From contig JAULBX010021077.1 in the NCBI GenBank assembly GCA_032358255.1, forward strand, positions 1 to 64,000: a stretch of DNA of 64,000 bases, read 5' to 3'. The position numbers and the translations under genes were made by a program. Of this stretch, positions 60,501-64,000 are shown in pieces; within the stretch, counting starts at the first letter, position 1; each line of letters opens with the position of its first letter. Source of the stretch: Heterotrichella gracilis. Its lineage: Eukaryota > Sar > Xanthophyceae > Tribonematales > Xanthonemataceae. Under the pieces are notes generated by a model, which saw nothing but the letters and a program-made list of their open reading frames with translations, had not been told where the DNA came from and ran no database searches.

Positions 60501-62199
60501 GGTGGTGGTGTGGTGGTGTGAGGGGGGGGTTGAGGGGTAAATGTGGCACTGAGCGGATGTGGTATGCGGGCGGCTGGCAGTGGGGTGTGGGTTGTATGAA
60601 GGAGCGCAAGCTGGTACAGCTTAGAAGGGAGCTGGCGGCTGCCCAGGAGGAGCTGGCTGCAGTGAGAGCAGGACAGGTGGATGGCTGCGTGGTACTGGGG
60701 TGTTGGTGTGGGGAGGGGGAGAGGGGGTGGAGGGTGTGTGTGACCGTATGAAGGAGCGCAAGCTAGAGTGGCTTCTGGGCACAGGTGAAAATGTGATGGA
60801 TGTAAATCAGAGTTGATAACGTGTAATTGTAATTTGCATCTCCTGGACACGCCACCCCACCACCATGCAGGTGGATGATGAAGACGACGACTACAGCGGC
60901 TCCACCGAAGTATGTACTCGTAACTTGTATCTTCAGCATATGCACTCCTAACCCCACCACCACGCAGGAGGATGATGAGGACAACTACAGCGGCTCCACC
61001 GAAGCCACCCCACCCCGCCAGATGGAGAGTGGTGCTGCTTCGGACCCCGATACAGACATGGAGGACTCCCAGGGGGCAATGTCGATGCTGGCGGTGCGCG
61101 GGGGGGGAGGGGCTGCGGGAGGTGGAAGGGCGGTGGCGGGTGCTGAAGACAACCCTGTCCAGCAGATACACGAGCCAGGTGAGGGGATGGGAAGAGGCTT
61201 TTAGGGTTGAGGGTTAACGGATGCAAAGGGTTTAGGGTCCAAGTGCTGAAGAGAACCCTGTGCAGCAGTTACATGAGCCAGGTGCGGGGGAGGGGGGAAA
61301 GGGGTTTTTAGGGTTTAGGGTTTGCGGATGCAAGGGGTTAGGGTCCGGGTGCTGAAGAGAACCCTGTGCAGCAAGTACATGAGCCATGCGAGCAAGTGTG
61401 AAGAAACTTTAGGGTTTAAGGGTTTAGAGTGCGGAGGTGCTGTGGCGGGTGCTGAAGAGAACCTGGTGCAGCAAATACATGTGCTACGTGAGGGGATGGG
61501 AAGAACACCAGGGTTTAGGGTTTACGGTTGTGGTTGCAAAAGCTTCAGGTGATGAAGGGGTGAGGGTGCATGCACCTTGTATTAAAGATGTAGGGTTTTG
61601 GGTGTAGGCGCACCCATCCGATTACCCTCGCAAGGGTCTGTACTCACTTGGACCACCCTCTCACAAGCTGGAGATCCCTAGGGATGCGCACGCACTTCAA
61701 TTACCCTTACAAGGGGTAGGCACCCACAATAATTACCCCTGTGCCCACAGGTTCCTCTGCAGCGCCAATGGACATCATGGAAATGGCCACGCAACCCCTG
61801 GACAATACCCAGCCATCCACCCTCCATCCCCGGGACCCACTCCTTGATGCAGCAACCCAGCCACTGGAAAACGCATCCCCAGCCGCCACAGCAGCCCCCG
61901 CCAGAGCAGGCGCTTTAAATCCCGGCCGTCGCAAGCTCCATCCCCACCTAGACTCAGTCGGGGACAACCCATTGGTGGAAAAACCGACCACGCTCAACGC
62001 AGCAGAAGCCTTGAGTGTGGGGATTGTGACGGGGCAGGGTGGTGGCGGTGGGGGGTTGGGGGGCGGAGGGGGTAGCCAGGTCCCACCACCATCCCAAACC
62101 CAGTCCCAGTCCCAGTCCCAGAGAGGGGGCAGGAGTACCCCTGGGGGGAGGCGGGCGCCATCCTCCTGGGCAAAGTCAGGCAAGGGGGGTGACAAGTGA
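57501..62199 (+). CDS. XRCC4: XRCC4-like non-homologous end-joining factor
   Basis: Exons 57501-57663, 58392-58549, 59030-59173, 59428-59550, 60178-60276, 60871-60909, 60968-61178, 61751-62199; 461 residues (448 without the 39-nt exon); phases consistent; stop TGA. The head domain (SGFDAIVANVSDQGAWTVW) parallels the XRCC4 head's SGFxxxLTDGxSAWTGxV strand pair. A long coiled coil follows: LRMLVEVLVANTCELQDLND, KRKREREEELYVRFATVLNE-KKRKLVQLRGEL, the last matching the XRCC4 LYKRFxxVLNEKKxKI stretch that contacts ligase IV. Next comes an acidic linker (DDEDDDYSGSTE, DPDTDMEDSQ), then a disordered Gly/Gln/Ser tail with RRAPSSWAKSGKGG. XRCC4 scaffolds DNA ligase IV at double-strand breaks in the nucleus. 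ATG at 57501 is the first in the exon. XLF is less likely given the VLNEKK motif. Confidence 0.85.
58128..58990 (+). repeat. Echoes of XRCC4 exons 2 and 3
   Basis: 58128-58172 is a diverged copy of the exon 2 start, upstream of it. 58645-58745 copies the exon 2 end and donor (58455-58555), downstream. 58938-58990 copies the exon 3 acceptor and start (59025-59080), upstream of it. Confidence 0.82.
59598..59792 (+). repeat. Two echoes of XRCC4 exon 4 3' end
   Basis: 59598-59665 and 59730-59792 copy the Lys/Arg/Glu-rich end of exon 4 (59495-59555). The second retains GAGAGGGAGGAGGAG before the donor position. TTTAGGG runs precede both. Confidence 0.85.
60385..60775 (+). repeat. Three echoes of the XRCC4 coiled-coil exon
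   Basis: 60385-60475 and 60595-60680 copy most of exon 5 (60195-60285) with its donor; 60745-60775 is a shorter third copy. The second copy keeps an open frame (KERKLVQLRRELAAAQEEL) and GTGGAT donor, so alternative-exon use is conceivable. Confidence 0.88.
61225..61496 (+). repeat. Three echoes of XRCC4 exon 7 3' end
   Basis: Copies near 61225-61285, 61336-61392 and 61425-61496 repeat the end of exon 60968-61178 (GGTGCTGAAGACAACCCTGT with changes) and its donor, alternating with TTTAGGGTTTAGGG runs. Confidence 0.88.
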
Positions 62200-62270
62200 A
62201 TGCCGTCATGACGCAAGCCCTACACTGGGTGGGATGAGGGATCATCAAGCCCTTAGGGTTACCAAACAGG

Positions 62271-62275
62271 TGTAA
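62271..62275 (+). promoter_or_regulatory. TGTAA polyadenylation signal of XRCC4
   Basis: TGTAA 72 nt after the stop codon, the first such signal downstream. Confidence 0.45.
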
Positions 62276-63265
62276 TACTATTGCCAGGCTGGACTCCCAT
62301 TGAGTGACTGGTAGACAGCAACCTGTCAGATACGCTAGTGGGGTTTGGGAAGGAATAGCAGCCAGGTGCCTCCCCCTCCCTCTTGCAACGTATCGCGCGT
62401 GATTTGGTTTGGGCACACTCAAGCCACCCACCAACTCGAGGCTCGTCTTCAGGTGTGGGCCTGCCCTGCAGTTCTGATATGTTTCAGTCCCTAGGCTACG
62501 TTAGACCTGAAACCTTTCTGCATAGGTTTCTGACAGACTTCAAGAGGCCGCCCGGCGGCTGTTGTGCTTCCTGATGTATCAAAGCAATTGTCACCAGCTC
62601 GATGAGGTACAACGTACAACAGCCTGTTGCTGACACTGCGACGTGGTAAAATGTGTAATTTACAAACAAACTAACAAAGGCATTGCAAGCCGTAGTCGGC
62701 TTGTTGACGTGTTTATTATACTTAGAATTCAATTAAATTTTGTGGAAAGTGCTTTTTGCTCCCGAATGGTTTGCCAAATCGCCAGCATACTTCTGGGACA
62801 GGCTTTGTCACCGGTGGCCACAATTGCAGGAAATCTGCCTAATAAATGGCATCGCATTGCAGTGTGGTATACTGCATCAAATTTTGGTGTATACAGAGCA
62901 TACAGAATGATTCCTGAAGTGGATGGACTATACTGGCAATAAATACACCGTAATGGATGCTGGGTCTTCAGCATTAATAGCTGACTACGCCATGTTGAAT
63001 ATTTGGAAGCTGGCGAGCATGTTTTGTATTGCAATGCCCAAGGTGTTTCAGCTGGGCTCTGCCAGCAGTACTACACTGAGGCTCCAGCGCCCTCTAAACA
63101 AACAGCGCTGCCACATGCCAAACAGCACTGCCACATGCCAAACAGCACTAGCGCTTGTCCCTCCGCCATGGCAGCGTGCAACACGTCGTCCCATGGGTGC
63201 ATGTACAGCTGCTCTGTACATATCAAGCGCTGCCACATGCCAAGCAGCGCTGGCGTCCCTTCTGC
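62276..63265. other. Convergent intergenic region
   Basis: About 1 kb between the XRCC4 3' end and the ACLB stop. The part from 63106 holds ACLB-derived echoes; the rest shows no gene. Confidence 0.4.
63106..63245 (-). repeat. Echo of the ACLB last exon in its 3' flank
   Basis: 63106-63240 resembles 63224-63340, including the ACGTCGTCCCATGGGTGC segment encoding HPWDDV. It also holds short GCTGCCACATGCCAA repeats. It lies downstream of the stop codon, so echoes are not confined to introns. Confidence 0.8.
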
Positions 63266-64000
63266 CTACTTTGTGTAGAGCACGTCGTCCCATGGGTGCC
63301 TGTACAGGGGCTGCTGGAGGCGCTTTTGATCGAGGGCATGGCCTGTGGGGGGGTGGGGTTGGGGCAAAGGTGAGGCGCAGGCATGGGCATGAGTGCTCAG
63401 GTGCGGCTGAGAGACATCGTGGTGTGGGTGCGATGGGATGCCATGCTGTGAGGTGCAGTTGTGTGGTGAGCCTCCACCTCATGGTCGCACAGGCGACGTG
63501 TGTCGCCCCACTGTTTAGGGTTCATAATTAGGTTTTAGGGTTTGATTCAGGTAGGCTAACCCAAAACAGGGACCCGAATGCAGGAGTCCTGACCCTATGC
63601 ACCCTCACCTATGAGCCCGATGCTCCTTGCCAGCACAAACAGGCCGTTGAGGTAGCCGATCTTCACCACGTCCTGGATCTCAGCCTGCAGGGAGGGAGCC
63701 GATGTGTATTAGGGTCTGTGGTTAGGGTTTGGTTGGGCATCTACATGTCTTTCGATGCCAGCCTGCAAGGAGGAAGTCAAGGAGGGGTAGGGTCTTGGGC
63801 TCCCGGGTTAAGCTCAGGGGTTAGTGGATAGTTTTGACGAGTGCAGCAGGTCCAGAAACAGCGCGCCTAAAGCACCCCTCCTCCCACCCCCACCACCCAC
63901 CTCCCCCCACCAGCTTTGGCAAAGTAGACCAGTTCCAAATGCCACCATACCCCCCCCCACCAACAACCCCACCCTACCTCTGTGAACAGCTTTGAAGAGT
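63266..64000 (-). CDS. ACLB: ATP-citrate lyase subunit B, 3' end (partial)
   Basis: Exons in transcript order: 63978-64000 (runs off the window), 63609-63684, 63266-63342; 57 residues plus stop TAG. The sequence [30 protein letters not shown], then [24 protein letters not shown] is the conserved C-terminus of the plant and algal B subunit (human ACLY ends similarly with [21 protein letters not shown]). The enzyme is an A/B heteromer in plants and cleaves citrate with ATP and CoA to cytosolic acetyl-CoA and oxaloacetate. The rest of the gene lies beyond the window. An echo of the exon 63609-63684 start occurs at 63748-63778. Confidence 0.92.

Overview
The window looks like nuclear DNA of a flagellate green alga, most likely a chlorophycean near the volvocine or chlamydomonad lineage. 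The evidence is cell-wall-type (Ser-Pro)n glycoproteins with long GC-rich exons, short phase-consistent GT-AG introns, volvocine-style TGTAA signals in 3' ends, plant-type TTTAGGG repeats scattered through introns, a dynein regulatory complex (DRC5) gene implying motile flagella, and plant-type SnRK2, U-box/ARM and ATP-citrate lyase B genes. Genus is not decidable from the sequence alone.

Layout: (1) 1-8057 (+), a head-to-tail pair of wall-glycoprotein genes. The first is cut by the window start. The second has an in-frame TAG and a 4-nt frameshift relative to the first. (2) 10228-15555 (+), an 11-exon gene for an unrecognised coiled-coil/Cys-rich protein. (3) 18461-22477 (+), a U-box/armadillo E3 ligase. 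(4) 25590-28689 (-), DRC5/TCTE1-like, 5' exon not located. (5) 30516-32747 (+), a secreted PC-esterase/TBL-like protein. (6) 34247-40389 (-), a long disordered protein with a SUMO-interaction-like motif. (7) 41505-43702 (+), a SPOC-domain protein. (8) 46298-48296 (-), an Mpv17/PMP22 family membrane protein. (9) 50462-56907 (-), an SnRK2-like kinase with a long N-terminal extension. (10) 57501-62199 (+), an XRCC4 homologue. (11) 63266-64000 (-), the 3' end of ATP-citrate lyase subunit B. Exon models were built by hand from splice signals. For every complete gene the summed exon length is a multiple of three and all intron phases match. The genes look like independent housekeeping loci rather than one pathway.

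The most striking feature is not a gene. Nearly every gene here has 'exon echoes': direct, degenerate copies (about 25-120 nt) of the exon edge together with its splice site, lying in the adjacent intron or 3' flank. Copies of exon 3' ends (with donor) lie downstream, and copies of exon 5' ends (with acceptor) lie upstream. Many echoes are separated by short runs of the telomere-type heptamer CCCTAAA/TTTAGGG. This suggests a genome-wide process that enlarges introns by stuttering splice junctions. At least one echo, in XRCC4, appears to have become a usable exon.
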